DNA of 44,623 nt from Mesaphorura yosii (Eukaryota > Arthropoda > Collembola > Poduromorpha > Tullbergiidae), in the NCBI GenBank assembly GCA_009869945.1, contig WIXG01000515.1, positions 1 through 44,623 of the forward strand. The letters are read 5' to 3'. The notes under the pieces are model-generated. The model was given only the letters and a program-made list of their open reading frames with translations, searched no databases and had not been told where the DNA came from. Position numbers and translations under genes: made by a program. Shown here piece after piece: positions 9,001-20,491 of this stretch (the first letter of the stretch is position 1; every line of letters begins with the position of its first letter).

Positions 9001-10929
9001 GCAAATTCCTTCCCAGCGCTTTTCTGTACTCTGGTCTGGCGTCTGGAGGATGAAAATCAGGCACCAACTCCTTCTCGAGAATCTCTAACGCCTGTCGCAC
9101 GACTTTGCCATCAGTTAAGCACTTTCCTGTCAAGATTTCTTCGGTGACTGCGGCATGAACGAAATTCGGGTTAATTCCAGCCATGCAAATTGATGGCCTT
9201 TCCTTCACTACAAAGTTCGAATCCAATTTGAACGTGAAAGCCGCGTTGACGTACGCGTGCGCGTTCTGATGGCGTTTAGTAATCTTGAATCGACGTACGA
9301 CATATCCGTCGGCCTTTGGAAGTGAGGGCAAGTCGATGGAAATGATCAAGAATCCAGCCATGTCCAGTTTCAAGAACTCAAGCGGAGAGACGGATTTTGT
9401 TTGGCTGCTGGAAGCTGCAAAGTAAAGTATCGCCATGAACTAAAAATCTTACATCACGCCAAAGAATTAACGCCAAAATTAATTTCTTACAGATATTAAT
9501 TCTAGTGCCAGGCAAACCCTCCAAAGTTGTGAAGATATCAGATGGAAATTCGTTGTGCACGTGCTTGATCATTAAATTACCGGCGATTGTTGCAATCTAA
9601 TTAGCAAATCATTGCAATTATGGAAATAATTAACTCAACATTTGCTAATACGTTGCTTTGACTTTGACTCGTGATGCTTACATTTCTGACTGGCGTGTTT
9701 GCAATCCGACTCAGGTGCTTTGCAATTTCTTGCCCGTACTCAAACCCATTAATCTTCGAAATCTTCTTCATGAAGGAAATCGCAAACGAGAGCGACGCGC
9801 CAGCGCCCAACGTGGCTTTGCCGTCAAGAATGTGGTGCATCTGGAGTTCGGGTACGTCTTTAACGTCCACGTAAGCTTCGAATGATTTCTGGTCTTTGAA
9901 GATGCCCGTGCACGTGTTTCCAGCGACGACCCGATACTTAATTCCGGCCCGCACGAATTGCTGGAGGAGGCCCAATGCCTCGGACAGCGTTGAAGGCTTG
10001 GCCCATTTCTGACCCGTCTTCAATTCAAGCTTCAGCGATGGCTTGACGTTGGCGTCTCCGCCGCCATCACAGTCTTCGATGTCAGGCTCACTCTTCAAAC
10101 AGCGCCCAGCAGAGCAGCAGGCGCCCTTCATTGGACAAACCTTGCCAGTCACTTCCTCCATCTCCACACATTTCTTCTTGATCGAGTCTGGCACATCCAC
10201 GGCCAGCGACTTGAAGGCGTCCATGATTGGCCTGAAGCCGGTGCAGCGACAAATGTTTCCGTCCAGACTGTCTTCGATTTCCTTTGCAGTCAGTTCGGGA
10301 TTCGCTTTCATGAGCCTACATTCAGAATTCATTATTTGTAGTGTGTGAGAGAAATCGGGGGAGAGTTGGATTCTTACGCGTGCATGTTCATTATCATCCC
10401 AGGCGTGCAGTAGCCGCACTGCGTTCCGCTGAAGCCTACCATCCGATTCTGTATCAAGTCATATCCATCGCGGTGATTACCAAGACTCTCGATGGTTGAA
10501 ATGTCCCAGCCATCGCAGCTGAAGACGGGCACGAGGCACTGGCAAAGCAATTTATTAATCATGACATGTGTGTTGATGTGTTATCTAGCTTGCGGGTGCG
10601 GTAATCTGTAATGGGCTCACCGAATTCACAGACACAGTCCGCTTGCCTCCGGCTCCAGGGTCCTTGATCGTAGCTTCGACAACGCAGGCTCCACAACCGC
10701 CTTCCCGGCACATGTACTTTGTACCTGTGAGCCCGGCCTCATGGCGGATGAAGTCGACGAGCACAGAGTTGGTCACTGAGTTCTCGCTTTGGCCTGGGCT
10801 CACTGCGAACGACAAATCATGAGATGAGATGTTCCTTCAAATCTTTCGGACTCCCGGACTTCACTCACCTGTAAATCGTTTCCCATTTATCTTAAAGCTG
10901 ACAGTGTTATTCTCGATTTTCGTTGCCAT
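6016..10929 (-). CDS. AOX: Aldehyde oxidase (molybdo-flavoenzyme), 13 exons, 1328 aa
   Basis: Exons: 10929-10869, 10802-10621, 10538-10378, 10315-9682, 9596-9491, 9414-8993, 8917-8752, 8670-7995, 7921-7542, 7463-6794, 6719-6626, 6559-6193, 6083-6016. All joins are GT-AG and keep frame. The first 2Fe-2S cluster uses Cys52, 57, 60 and 82; the second uses Cys122, 125, 157 and 159. An FAD domain follows (VVAGNTCTGI...IATIAGNLM), then the molybdopterin domain with GGGFGSKGSPAA and a catalytic Glu near 1274 (GSKSVGEP). The motif NTFCRAPGSV, where xanthine dehydrogenases have FRGFG, points to insect-type aldehyde oxidase. It oxidises aldehydes to acids in the cytosol using O2 and serves in odorant or xenobiotic clearance. 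The length is normal. The Cys-rich stretch at VCPMKGACCSAGRC in the linker is typical of the family. Start: ATG at 10929 just before the ferredoxin fold. Confidence 0.93.
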
Positions 10930-11701
10930 TTTGAAGAAAAGAACGTTCGATGAGGACGAGCAGCTCAGGACTGATGAAGTGGTATGTACCAAAATGCAAC
11001 TGAAAAGCGAGTTATATAACAATTATCGTCCTCAACTCATAAGCAAACAGTACAAGCAGGTGTTGTTACTGAATTTTTCTGGCAGCCTTCTGTGTGTTCG
11101 TTTTTTGTTCTTCGGTGTCGGCAATACAATTAACGTTCAAAACGTTCTTTGGAAATTACACTCAAGTGATCATGATCACAATTATATAATTCACAATTCA
11201 ACGGAACGGAGAATGTGTAAAGTGTTAACAAGACCCCAATCACACAATCAAGTAAAAGTATTATAGTGTTTACTTTACGTTGTGCAGTCGTTTTTGTGCA
11301 CGCAATCTCGCTCTCGTGTATTTAATTAATTTTAGTTCGGCACTTAGCCTTCAAATTGGCCTTGACCATGATTTCATCATGATGCTTTTGTAGTGCAGTG
11401 TAAATACTGCGTACTGACTGGGTCCTGCCCAAGCCAGGCTAAATGCTAAAACGAAATGGCACGGCACGTGTTTGAGAGACGTGCCTTATCTTTATCTCTA
11501 CTCCAGCCGGTTCCAGCAGGCAGGCAACAAATGCGACGACCAGCTTCAGCAGTTTATGAATATCATGGAGTGCAATAATTTTCGCTCTCGCTTTATTCAG
11601 CTCCATCCTCCATCGTGCTAACTGCTCAATTAATGATAACCTTTTTTTATCGTGTTTGTTTTACTCGAATCGTTTGTCATTGTCTCGATGTCTCGAGTCT
11701 G
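10930..11701. other. Intergenic, divergent upstream region; no gene seen
   Basis: It lies between the aldehyde oxidase start (minus) and the promoter of the receptor on the plus strand. A palindromic stretch AAGTGATCATGATCAC near 11164 recalls the Merlin subterminal motif but has no terminal repeats around it. A 145-codon open frame on the plus strand (10829-11266) overlaps the oxidase first exon and looks like chance. Confidence 0.6.
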
Positions 11702-11740
11702 TATAAAAGTGTATATTCATGTATTAATTGGCCAGTCCAT
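11702..11740 (+). promoter_or_regulatory. Core promoter: TATA box and initiator-like site
   Basis: TATAAAAG at 11702-11709 is followed about 32 bp later by CCAGTCC (A at 11734), close to the arthropod initiator TCAGTY. The spacing is right for a TATA-Inr promoter driving the receptor gene at 12101, with a 5' UTR of about 370 nt. Confidence 0.55.
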
Positions 11741-12100
11741 GTCATCAAAACAGCAATAAGTTTCTGTCCTTGAGAAAGACGAACGTTCTGTCAATTTTGC
11801 ACTCATGTATCGTCAATTATTAATGCCGGATCAAGCCGGAACGTGTACATTGTCAAAATCATAGTTGCCTATGCGCTAAGCCCTGTGCCCATTTAACTCC
11901 TAATTGCCATGGGTTGTCTTCAAGTCCAAAGAACACGTTCAATTTCAGGTGTTCAGGCACGAATGACGTAGATTTCTTGCGCCACACCGGTCCGGGTCAT
12001 CATTTTGAATGAAGACATGAATGTTCGACGTTTTTCTCAATATTAAACAACACACACCACCTTTAATGGTTTAATACGTCGAATTTGTCCCGATGCCCAA

Positions 12101-13390
12101 ATGCAATCACCCGTTCTCCATCGACCGAAGTTCACGGGCAATTCTCGTATCTCCACCGCCATGATTTCTGTCCGTGTCTGCAAATCAGCCATGCGGCTCG
12201 CGTATTACACGACCGGGACTTCAATTCATTGGGACCCAGCCGGTCTCCACTTCTACCGAAGGACTGAGGCGAGTTCTACCATCGATCGTATCATTGCAAT
12301 TGGGTCCGGTATCGCTCATGTCATTGCAGCGGCTTGGGGCTGGTTTCAAATCAGCTGTCGTGGACGCAGTTTTAACTGGAATGACAAGTACGACGTTTGG
12401 CTAGGGTTAAACTCGCTCACGGCGATCATCCACCTCCTCGTTGTCGTCACCGCTCATCGATGCACGGCGGATGTGGTCCAGGTTCTTAATGCTCAGCTGC
12501 AGGACACCGTTGGGGCAGGCGAGCTGGAGGGAAAGCCGCCTCAAACTCAAAGAAAACAGAAGCTGAAGAAGCCGTCGATGGATATGATGTTCGTGGCGGC
12601 GATTTACGGCTGCATCGTAGGAACCGCGATCCAGTCAATGCTTGCCTACATGCATCTGTGTAGAATTCATTTCTTGGGGGCCCTGTTCCCCGATGCGATT
12701 TGTGAAATCAGGGAAATTACGGCTGGGCCACGGCCAGTGAGCGACTTGCCGACTCCGACGCAGGTTTTCATTATTGCCAAATTCGTTTGCTTGCTCCTGC
12801 TCCAAGCTCACATTGCCTCCAATGCCATCGGAGGGACACTCATATTTTCCATGTTCCTCATTCCAACCGCAGTTTACGTGCGGGCTCAGCTTCAAAAGTT
12901 GCTCAAGGTCAAGGTTGAAGTTGAAGAACAAGCAACTGACCTGCAGAATTTTGACCAGCGGATCCACGCCTACAAGTCTTTGGAAATAATTCAGTCTGTC
13001 GTAAATCAGAGTCGGCTCATGCTGATTGCCTTTCCTGGAATCCTTGCAATTGGGTCCATGTACGTTTTCGCGACCGTGCACGTCGTTCCGGGCCGTCTGG
13101 CCGGGCCGGTGATCTCCATCGCTCTGATTGGAGTCAGTTGCCACTTCATTTCGACTTACGTCGTCTGGCTTGGCTCGCTGTGGAGAATTACCGAGCTCTC
13201 TCGTGCAGTGCTTCGGAAATTGGCATTGGCACCTCAGCCAGGTAACCGCCATCGTCTGCAGGCGTTTACGCTTCGTGGCTGCCAGACCCTCAAGTTTAGC
13301 ATTGGTCTCGTAGGTTACTACGATCGAATAACGTTTCTGCTGATCGGGACCGTCATGCTCGACTATTCAATTATGATTCTCTTCGTTTAA
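12101..13390 (+). CDS. Gustatory-receptor-like 7TM chemoreceptor
   Basis: A 429-aa single-exon multi-pass protein. Paralogue of the 2958-4313 gene: AYYTTGTSIHWD matches AYYASGTAFYWD, FPDAICEIRE matches FLDLICEIRG, and the tail LKFSIGLVGYYDRITFLLIG matches the other tail. Hydrophobic segments lie near residues 64-82, 100-122, 165-185, 225-262 and 305-350, with a hydrophobic tail at 405-429. The stop follows ILFV directly. The role is presumed contact or volatile chemoreception. Similarity to its paralogue starts near Met21 (MISVRVCKS), so the true start could be 12161. It is oriented away from the aldehyde oxidase. A plus-strand AATAAA follows the stop at about 13422. Confidence 0.6.
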   Translation: MQSPVLHRPKFTGNSRISTAMISVRVCKSAMRLAYYTTGTSIHWDPAGLHFYRRTEASSTIDRIIAIGSGIAHVIAAAWGWFQISCRGRSFNWNDKYDVWLGLNSLTAIIHLLVVVTAHRCTADVVQVLNAQLQDTVGAGELEGKPPQTQRKQKLKKPSMDMMFVAAIYGCIVGTAIQSMLAYMHLCRIHFLGALFPDAICEIREITAGPRPVSDLPTPTQVFIIAKFVCLLLLQAHIASNAIGGTLIFSMFLIPTAVYVRAQLQKLLKVKVEVEEQATDLQNFDQRIHAYKSLEIIQSVVNQSRLMLIAFPGILAIGSMYVFATVHVVPGRLAGPVISIALIGVSCHFISTYVVWLGSLWRITELSRAVLRKLALAPQPGNRHRLQAFTLRGCQTLKFSIGLVGYYDRITFLLIGTVMLDYSIMILFV

Positions 13391-13654
13391 TTAGCACACA
13401 TGGCCTAGATTGTTAATTACTGAATAAAAGTGAAATAATTTGCCAGAATCACTTACAATTAACAGCACATCTTTATTCCCGACTTTGTACGACTACAACT
13501 TTTCTGTTTGGTGTTTAATTACTTTAAGCTACTACAATAATTATTTATTACTTTATGCATGACTTTCGTACCAAGACAGAGCCGAATCTGATGATATTCT
13601 CTTCTACTCTTCTTACAATTCCGGCGGCAGTGACCTTCCCGACAGGTGTGGTAT

Positions 13655-14300
<646 letters not shown>

Positions 14301-14894
14301 CTTAAATGTGTACGTGTAGTTAGGAGGATTCCACAACCGGAATAGATTGGAAACTGGAAACGGAAACTGGATCACGCACGATCGAAATTAGAAATCGAAC
14401 GGAGCGAATAATCAACCACTGGTCACAGTCAAGAGTACCGAGTCACGAGCTCAACTACTGCAATGGTGGAACAGAATATACAGAGTTTTACATCACACAG
14501 CACAGAATGGAATTTGCAGAAAAATGGTTATGGTGGCTGCTGTGGCTGTGTCTGGCTGGGCCCGGTTTTGCTCTTCTCTTCCATGCCAGCCATGCCGTGC
14601 CGTATTGTATGCTATTAATGCTATACAGTGCAATGCTATTACTATAGTTCTCTGCACTTCAATGCATGTAGTATATTGGCTTCGCAGGCAGGCAGGCGGT
14701 GCAGTTGGCAAGTGACACACAGCACACAGCACACAGCACACAGAACAGCATTGCTGTTGCTATAAATGGCAAACTGCCCACAGAGAGCCATCTCGCCACG
14801 CCACCGGAACCCAAACTCAAACTCCTTTAGTACAGCATGTTTGAGACTACTGGCAGAACAAAGACAAGGCCGTGTGCATGTTTTTATTCGATTT
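14301..14894. other. Intergenic; contains a short CACACAG tandem array
   Basis: No coding frame is convincing. It holds the upstream region of the ATP synthase subunit c gene and the 3' flank of the ABHD16-like gene. A simple repeat sits at 14713-14746. Confidence 0.6.
14713..14746. repeat. Simple tandem repeat (ACACAGC-type, about 4 units)
   Basis: Successive ACACAGC units, 7-8 bp period, in the upstream region of the subunit c gene. Confidence 0.8.
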
Positions 14895-16562
14895 TCATGA
14901 AAAAGCATGGACACCGAGTTTCGACGCAGGCGATTCTTCCTTTCTTCGTCGATGTCGAGCAAGGCGATAGCTCAAATTTTGGTTCCGGCGCTGCTGCTTT
15001 TTCACCTTTCCCGCCTTGCGCCTGCGCCCCTTCCCCACGCCTGAGCCCAAGCCCGATCTGACCCTGAGCCCCTTCCGCATCGCCTCCTCAAACACGTCTC
15101 CCGGAAGCGGAGTCGAGTGCGTCGCCTTGTGGTCGAGGAGCAGGGCGTCCGCCTGCGAGGGTAATCAGCAATCACGCACGCACACGCCAAGATTAATACT
15201 GGAGTTAGCAGTAGCAGCTGATGAGATGCACTCACGATCTTTATGACGATCTCCACCTTGGCCTCGTCACTCAACCTGGCAGCAGCAGCGGCCGCTGCCT
15301 TTGGGATCTCAACGACCTTGGCCTCACTTTCCTCGTGCGACTGAACGAGCCACTCCCGCAACTCGTCCTGGACGTACGGGCTGCTGGCCAGCAAGGTCCC
15401 GCAACGTTGCTGCAGGATAGCCCGGAGGAGGTGCGTGCTCCGGTTGTGCTCGAGCAGAGCTATCCGCGACGGCGGCCGCTCCTTCGCCGTCGTCACGACC
15501 TCATCGTCCACCCGCCGAATTACGACGAGTGGGCCGTCGTATGAGTGCAGCAGTTTATCGAGCTGGAGTGGAAAGTGGTGGTGGAGTGTCGTGGCGACTG
15601 TGTAAAGGCGTGAAGGGGAATTGGAGATGCTTATTGCGGAATTGCACTGATCTGCCATCTGCGATACAACTCACCGATTCCGGACACGAGTTGCGGGACC
15701 TTTGCCATTGCAAGCGGGAGAATGTCGTCGAAAGTCCCGTCCAGAATCTAGAATTCAGTGCAGTGCGAATTGAGAAAAGGGAATTGAAAGGGGCTTTTGG
15801 TTTTGGTCGATTGACTTACCAGTTTCTTAATTCCCGGATTCCGCCCGGCCAAGTACGACGCTGTGAAGCCGCCGATGCTCCACGCATAAAGAACAATCTG
15901 GTGATCATGAAATCCCAATCCGGCAGTCGCGTACTCAAACACAGCGTCAGCAGCTGCCATCTCATTGCCCGCATAAGGGAGCCCAGTAGACTCTCCGAAA
16001 CCCGGATGGTTCCAGCCGAGGACCGAGTAGCCCATCGCGTACGGGCTCTGCAGTATTCCGTTCTCGTAGTAGCCAGCGTTGCCCTCGAAGCAAATTACAA
16101 GGGTGTTCCCATTTCCATTATGGTTCTGGCTGCCACTGTCGCCCTCGCCACGCTTGTCGAAGAACATCGTGTCGACGAAGAGTCCGTTTTGTGCTCGGAG
16201 GAGGTTGCGGACTCCATGCAGGTCGTGGATTTGGCGCGCGCGGTCTGCCTTTTGCAAATTGTGGAGGAATGCATTACAGTCAGTGTAATTTAAGTAATGT
16301 GTTTATGTCTGCTCACCTGCAGCGGTCGCTTCAGCTCCGTCGAGAGCATCACGCCCGGATAGAGGATTCGGAGGCCGATGGTGCGTGCGAGTGGCCAGGT
16401 CGCGTACCAGCCGGGGGAGGCGGTGGGCTTGAACGAGGCCACTGGGCCGTGGCCGTGCCGGTTTGGGTGTCGACGGCGGGCTGTTGCAGTTCTTGAGGTT
16501 CCGTTGGAAGCAGCAGCAAGCCCGAGGAGCACGATAAAGTAGTAGATGAAGGTATTTGCCAT
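14895..16562 (-). CDS. ABHD16A: ABHD16-type alpha/beta hydrolase (phosphatidylserine lipase-like), 455 aa
   Basis: Exons 16562-16317, 16248-15820, 15747-15675, 15597-15236 and 15152-14895, all GT-AG and in frame. Key family motifs are LYPGVMLSTEL, FVDTMFFDKRG, CFEGNAGYYENG, SVLGWNHPGFGESTG, the nucleophile elbow YAWSIGG (Ser206), LDGTFDDILPLA, VIRRVDDEV (Asp near 280) and DHKATHSTPLP (His382). Human ABHD16A makes lysophosphatidylserine at the ER membrane. This protein is about 100 residues shorter: the usual double-TM N-terminus is replaced by one hydrophobic segment (MANTFIYYFIVLLGLAAASN). The C-terminus has an unusual Arg/Lys-rich tail of about 50 residues. ABHD16B is the other candidate because of the length. 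Confidence 0.88.
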
Positions 16563-16755
16563 TGTTCTCGTCGCCACCGCCTCCTCGAATCCATTGAACT
16601 TTCGATTGTGACTGACGACTACGAGACTGAGAGAGCTTAAAAGTGAGGTTACGGCCGATGTAGAAGCATAATCAAAAGTGAATTATAACGGGAACGAAAA
16701 GAAGCTCGACTTTCTCGAAGCTCGTCAGTCACTGAGGATGAAACCAGTTTCTGCT

Positions 16756-16775
16756 AAAAAAAAAAAAAAAAAAAA
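16756..16775 (+). repeat. Poly(A) tract, 20 A
   Basis: An uninterrupted run of A. No coding sequence ends just before it on the plus strand, so it is not clearly a retroelement tail. Confidence 0.8.
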
Positions 16776-16858
16776 GACCAAGATCTGAACACATACACGG
16801 TTGAAATTCGCGTACCCGCATTGCTAACTGTACTGAAATTGCAGGCAACAAACGCCTC

Positions 16859-17056
16859 TTAAAACGTGTTGTAGTCCTCAATCATTTCATACGATTCATA
16901 CAAGTCTGCTTGATCTTTGAACGTAGCGATTTGTTCTGGTTCATCTCGGAGAATCATCTGTCCACAACGCTTTTTCCGCGCTCTGGCCAAGATTTCACTT
17001 GCAAAGTCCCTCCTCACGGTGACAGAGCTTCCAACTGGGCCTAAATTTTCCTTACA
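16859..17056 (-). pseudogene. Orphan open segment resembling a terminal exon, unidentified
   Basis: A frame of 66 codons on the minus strand runs from a CTCTAG acceptor-like site to TAA at 16859. It reads CKENLGPVGSS...ARKKRCGQMILRDEPEQ...LYESYEMIEDYNTF. It has no ATG start and is hydrophilic with a well-formed acidic C-terminus, unlike random sequence. No upstream exon was found. It could be the last exon of a decayed gene or of a mobile element. Function not recognised. Confidence 0.25.
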
Positions 17057-18432
17057 CTAGAGCAGTAACCTGCTGCACACTGTGGAGGACCCCTTGATCC
17101 CCGGACTCCGGGTGATTGTTGACTATGTCAATTGATGTTTGCTTAGCCTGCTGCTTACCGGTCCCCACGGTCGGATCCTGGACGACTCTAGGGAATATTC
17201 AAAATATTCATTTTTAGCTCCCAAAGGAGATGATTCCAAATCCACAACACCCACAGGCTACTAAAAGCCTTCAGGTCGCCATTCGGGATCGTGAGGGGTG
17301 ATGGATCACCTACTCATTCACTCCACGGCCTGAAACCTACCTTCTAGGTCACCCTTCGAAATTTTTGAAATGACACCGAACCTGCTTCTTCTTCTTTAGT
17401 TCGGATCATTGTTGTCGTCGACATCGAAAGACCCTTCCTCGGACGAAGCCTGAGACTACCTTGTTTCACTTCATCCACGAATACAGACTCCGCCATGCGA
17501 GCAGAGCTGTACCAACGACGACGAATCTGGCCATGTCAAAGGAAGTCAAAACTGGTGAGGGTAAGAGTACTAAGTCAACGGATGCGTTCAGCTCATTGCA
17601 GAGGAGATCACTCTCCCACTGTTTCTGCCCAGGTTCCGAGGTTTCCACCTGACATCGATCGTCCCTTGTGCCAAGTGTGCTGGCCGTAGATTCTAGAGAG
17701 AAATGGGTGTCAGTATCAAACTGTGAAGTGGCACTTGATCAGACATGTCCAAAAATGACGTTGCAGACAGGTCACACCAGATTTATTACAAGTTTGCACC
17801 ACTGGTCCTAGTCGACTTGACTCAGGCTCGAGTGGTCGAGTGCGGAAAAACCATTTGGTCAGCAGTGCGGCACTTGAGGATAGAAATCCCGAGTTTAGTT
17901 CTGGAGGAAGCCTGGTGCAAGCGGAAAGAGCTTTACGCAATTGCTTGTCGGGGATACTTCAAGATTCGGCGCTGGTGCAATGGGTACTGAAGATGGGGTT
18001 GGTCCTAGGCTCGGGGGCATGTACACGTACACGGAAAATGGTCCAGGAGTATGGCGGGAGTATTCGACCAGCTGATTGGCCGAGTCCGGCTGGGGTTTTA
18101 AAAGTTAAATAAAAGTGACGACAATCAGGATTCTGGTCAGCACGTTTCACGTTTAAAACGAAGTGCAGGGTTGGGCATCTACGAGGGTCTATTGGCAGCT
18201 GAATGAAGTTACCAAATTGGAATATACCGACTGAATTACTTCAGTGGACGCATTTATTAGAAACGGCCTTACAATAAATTGCTCACCCGGTATTTTTCAT
18301 TTGTTTCGTGATTTTGTTACCGTTGCTAGCGTATACTCGTAAATCCCCAACCCTGTATATTGCAGTACACTTGAGTGAAGTAAAATGGAGCTATCAGTTT
18401 ATGTCCAGTCGTTCATTTGATTAGATTCTTAA
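17057..18432. other. Gene-poor stretch; no gene recognised
   Basis: Only short overlapping frames on both strands. Nothing in them shows domain structure. Around 17670-17750 the plus strand reads LCQVCWP-stop-ILERNGCQYQTVKWHLIRHV, which weakly recalls a C2H2 finger broken by a stop, but this is too little to call. Confidence 0.55.
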
Positions 18433-18885
18433 TTAACAAGCAGATTGCCGAGTGCCCATAATTTTTCCGCCTAACCATAAGGCGTTGCACCGGTGCATTT
18501 GCCCAGACTCCTCCACACATTTGTTACTCAGCGTACAGAACAAAATGTTGTCTTCCCGCTTCTCGGGTGGGTTCGCAACCAGGTTGTGGATTGGCACCGT
18601 GACGAACGTCATGAGTCCGGTCACGTTTCGCCCGAGGTCTGACTTGATGATGCCTGGGTCCAAGGCGCACGTTCGGACTCCAGTGCCTTCCAGCTTCTTC
18701 GCCAACGAACATTGTTCGTCGTAGGCGTTGTACATGTTGGCCGACTTGGCGTTGGCGTACGGGCCAATTTCCAACTCCCAACACACCCAACTTTTCCAGA
18801 CAAACTTCCTTTCCTTTCTTTTCAGAGTTGAAATTGATTCGATTTGGTTCGAGAGCCATTGCACGCTGTCAAGCCAATAGAAAAC
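18433..18885 (-). pseudogene. Short-chain dehydrogenase/reductase (retinol dehydrogenase-like) pseudogene
   Basis: The C-terminal half of an SDR is recognisable: YANAKSANMYNA (the YxxxK catalytic pair), KKLEGTGVRTCALDPGIIKS (the HPG region, here DPG) and the helical tail. Upstream the homology changes frame at least twice. SVQWLSNQIE is in one frame, INFNSEKKGKEVCLEKLGVLG in a second, and PYANAK back in another (switch near 18760). The Rossmann NAD(P)-binding GxxxGIG region is missing, with no sign of it in the next 400 bp upstream. It is therefore 5'-truncated and frameshifted. It was probably an oxidoreductase of retinoid or lipid alcohols. Confidence 0.75.
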
Positions 18886-19289
18886 TGAGTTCTCTCAGCA
18901 ATTTTTGTCGGTCAAAAACAAGGAAAATCGATCACAAGCAGTCAGCATGGATCCAATGGACTGTTACCAATAATAAAATTAAGGTTTACCCGTGTTGTTT
19001 TGTCCACTCATACCCATGAGCAATGCAAACGCCCGGCTAACTTAAATATATTTTGCGCAACTCAGCGCTCCAAATGTGAAACTATGTGATTAATTATTGC
19101 TTTTACAATTATATTAACAGATTAGAACTTAACTTTGCCAGCGAATTTGACAAGAAATCAACTTCGCTTTGAATACCGAACCAGCTTCAAAAGAAGATGA
19201 ATTTTCGAAAGCTCCCGCAGCCTCTTTCAATCTTCCTTTCTTCTCTTTCTCTTTGATACTTTTAATCCTTCCCATCTTGACCCTTGACC
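18886..19289. other. Intergenic; no gene seen
   Basis: AT-rich; contains the 3' flank of the receptor gene at 19290-20491. No features supported. Confidence 0.6.
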
Positions 19290-20491
19290 TCACTCCCCAT
19301 CCACGAGGAGCATGCTCATCGTGCTGTTGATAACAAAGCTGATCAGTGTCAGCCTCGCTTCTTTATCCATGTAGTAAAGCCCTGCCACGCCAAACCTCAG
19401 CGGGCTGAGTGACTTGAGGACCAAACTGTCGTACTTCGTCGTTTGCACTGCTGCTGCCGCCTTCTTGGCCCTGGCCTGCCTCAGATATTCGCTGGACTTG
19501 ATAGTCAATTCACTCGTCGCACTGGCAGCCACATTAAGTGCCAGCATGCAGTAGATCGCAAATATTGCGAGGCACACGCGCAGTGGAAGAATCGTCGGGT
19601 CCTTGAGCGCGAGTCTGATGGCTCCATGCATGCAAAACATTGTCAGGACGCTGAGGATGTATTTGATGAGGGGCACCAGCACTTTGCAGTACGACTGATT
19701 GAAGAGTGTCCCGACAATCATGACCGTTCTGTACTCGCGTATCGCTCCGGCGTTCATCGTGACATTGGCCTTGAGCTGTCCACCGCCACTGTCGCGCACG
19801 CGTAGCACCTGCATGACGATCGTGAAATACAGGAACAAATACATCTGAATCAGGCCAAAGATCGTGTAGGCCATTCCCACGTTGATAAAGTGAAGAAGAG
19901 CATGTTGGAACGGGTAGAATGGGCGGTGGAACTTCCAGGCCGTCAGGAACTCGACGAGCGGGAGGAAAACGGCTCCGAAAGCGCAGGTGATGTTGAACAC
20001 CTTGTGGAGGTAGATCAGAGTTCGTCCTCGTCCTGAATTATGCCGTGGCTGATCTGCGATTCGAAAGGATAAAAGTGAAATTCAAATATTCCCGCGTACT
20101 CACACTCGCACTCGTGTATGCATTTACCTTCCAGCCTTTTCTCATGCTGTGCCATGAGCTGATTGAAGAGTGCAACGAGGTCCTTGCGCTGGAGCGCAAA
20201 TGTCACATGCCACATAAACACGAGGCTCGCGTAGATCAGAAGAAATACGTAAATGACTTGCGTAGGCAACTTGACTTGGACCGTTTTGGTGACGAGGACG
20301 GAATAGAGCCGATGTGAGCTGTAAGCGACAAGAAAACCGGACATGGACAAGTAGAGCACGTTGTAGAGCAGCAGACGACGTGATCTGGAGACGTGGAGCC
20401 TTCGGTCCTTATACTCCATGCCCATCGCGAGTGATTCGGAGGTCCATCGGGCGTAGTGCTCAATAACGCCAAGTTCTTCTTCCGTTAGCAT
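19290..20491 (-). CDS. Gustatory-receptor-like 7TM chemoreceptor, two exons, 368 aa
   Basis: Exon 1 is 20491-20128 and exon 2 is 20032-19290. They join in phase 1 (GAAG|GTAAAT ... TTCAG|GACGAG). The start MLTEEELGVIEHYARW matches the start of the gene at 43736 (MLTKEELFFVHGYPKW). The intron is at the same place and phase in both. Hydrophobic segments lie near residues 38-58, 75-98, 125-150, 165-190, 245-270 and 275-300. The C-terminal signature SPLRFGVAGLYYMDKEARLTLISFVI is nearly shared with the paralogue (QPLRFGVAGLYYMEKNAKLTLADFVV). It fits the 7tm_7 receptor tail, although the classical TYhhhhhQF ending is absent. Presumed ligand-gated chemosensory channel. It belongs to a subfamily separate from the two single-exon receptors in the left half. 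Confidence 0.65.

Noticed and set aside
6016..10929. Xanthine dehydrogenase as the identity of the molybdo-flavoenzyme
   Set aside because: The CRAPG motif in place of FRGFG and the C-terminal PLTPENVLKYTLTER pattern fit insect aldehyde oxidases better.
11157..11176. AAGTGATCATGATCAC motif like Merlin subterminal repeats
   Set aside because: Single occurrence with no inverted terminal repeat or target duplication around it; palindromic TGATCA is easily met by chance.
10829..11266. 145-codon plus-strand frame upstream of aldehyde oxidase
   Set aside because: Overlaps the oxidase first exon and intron antisense, has no domain-like pattern and no promoter support.
12635..13252. 205-codon minus-strand frame
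   Set aside because: Antisense shadow of the plus-strand receptor gene.
16756..16775. Poly(A) tract as a retrotransposon tail
   Set aside because: No plus-strand coding remnant or target duplication is visible next to it.
17660..17760. Possible zinc finger remnant in the gene-poor stretch
   Set aside because: Only one weak C2H2-like pattern interrupted by a stop; not enough to name a gene or element.
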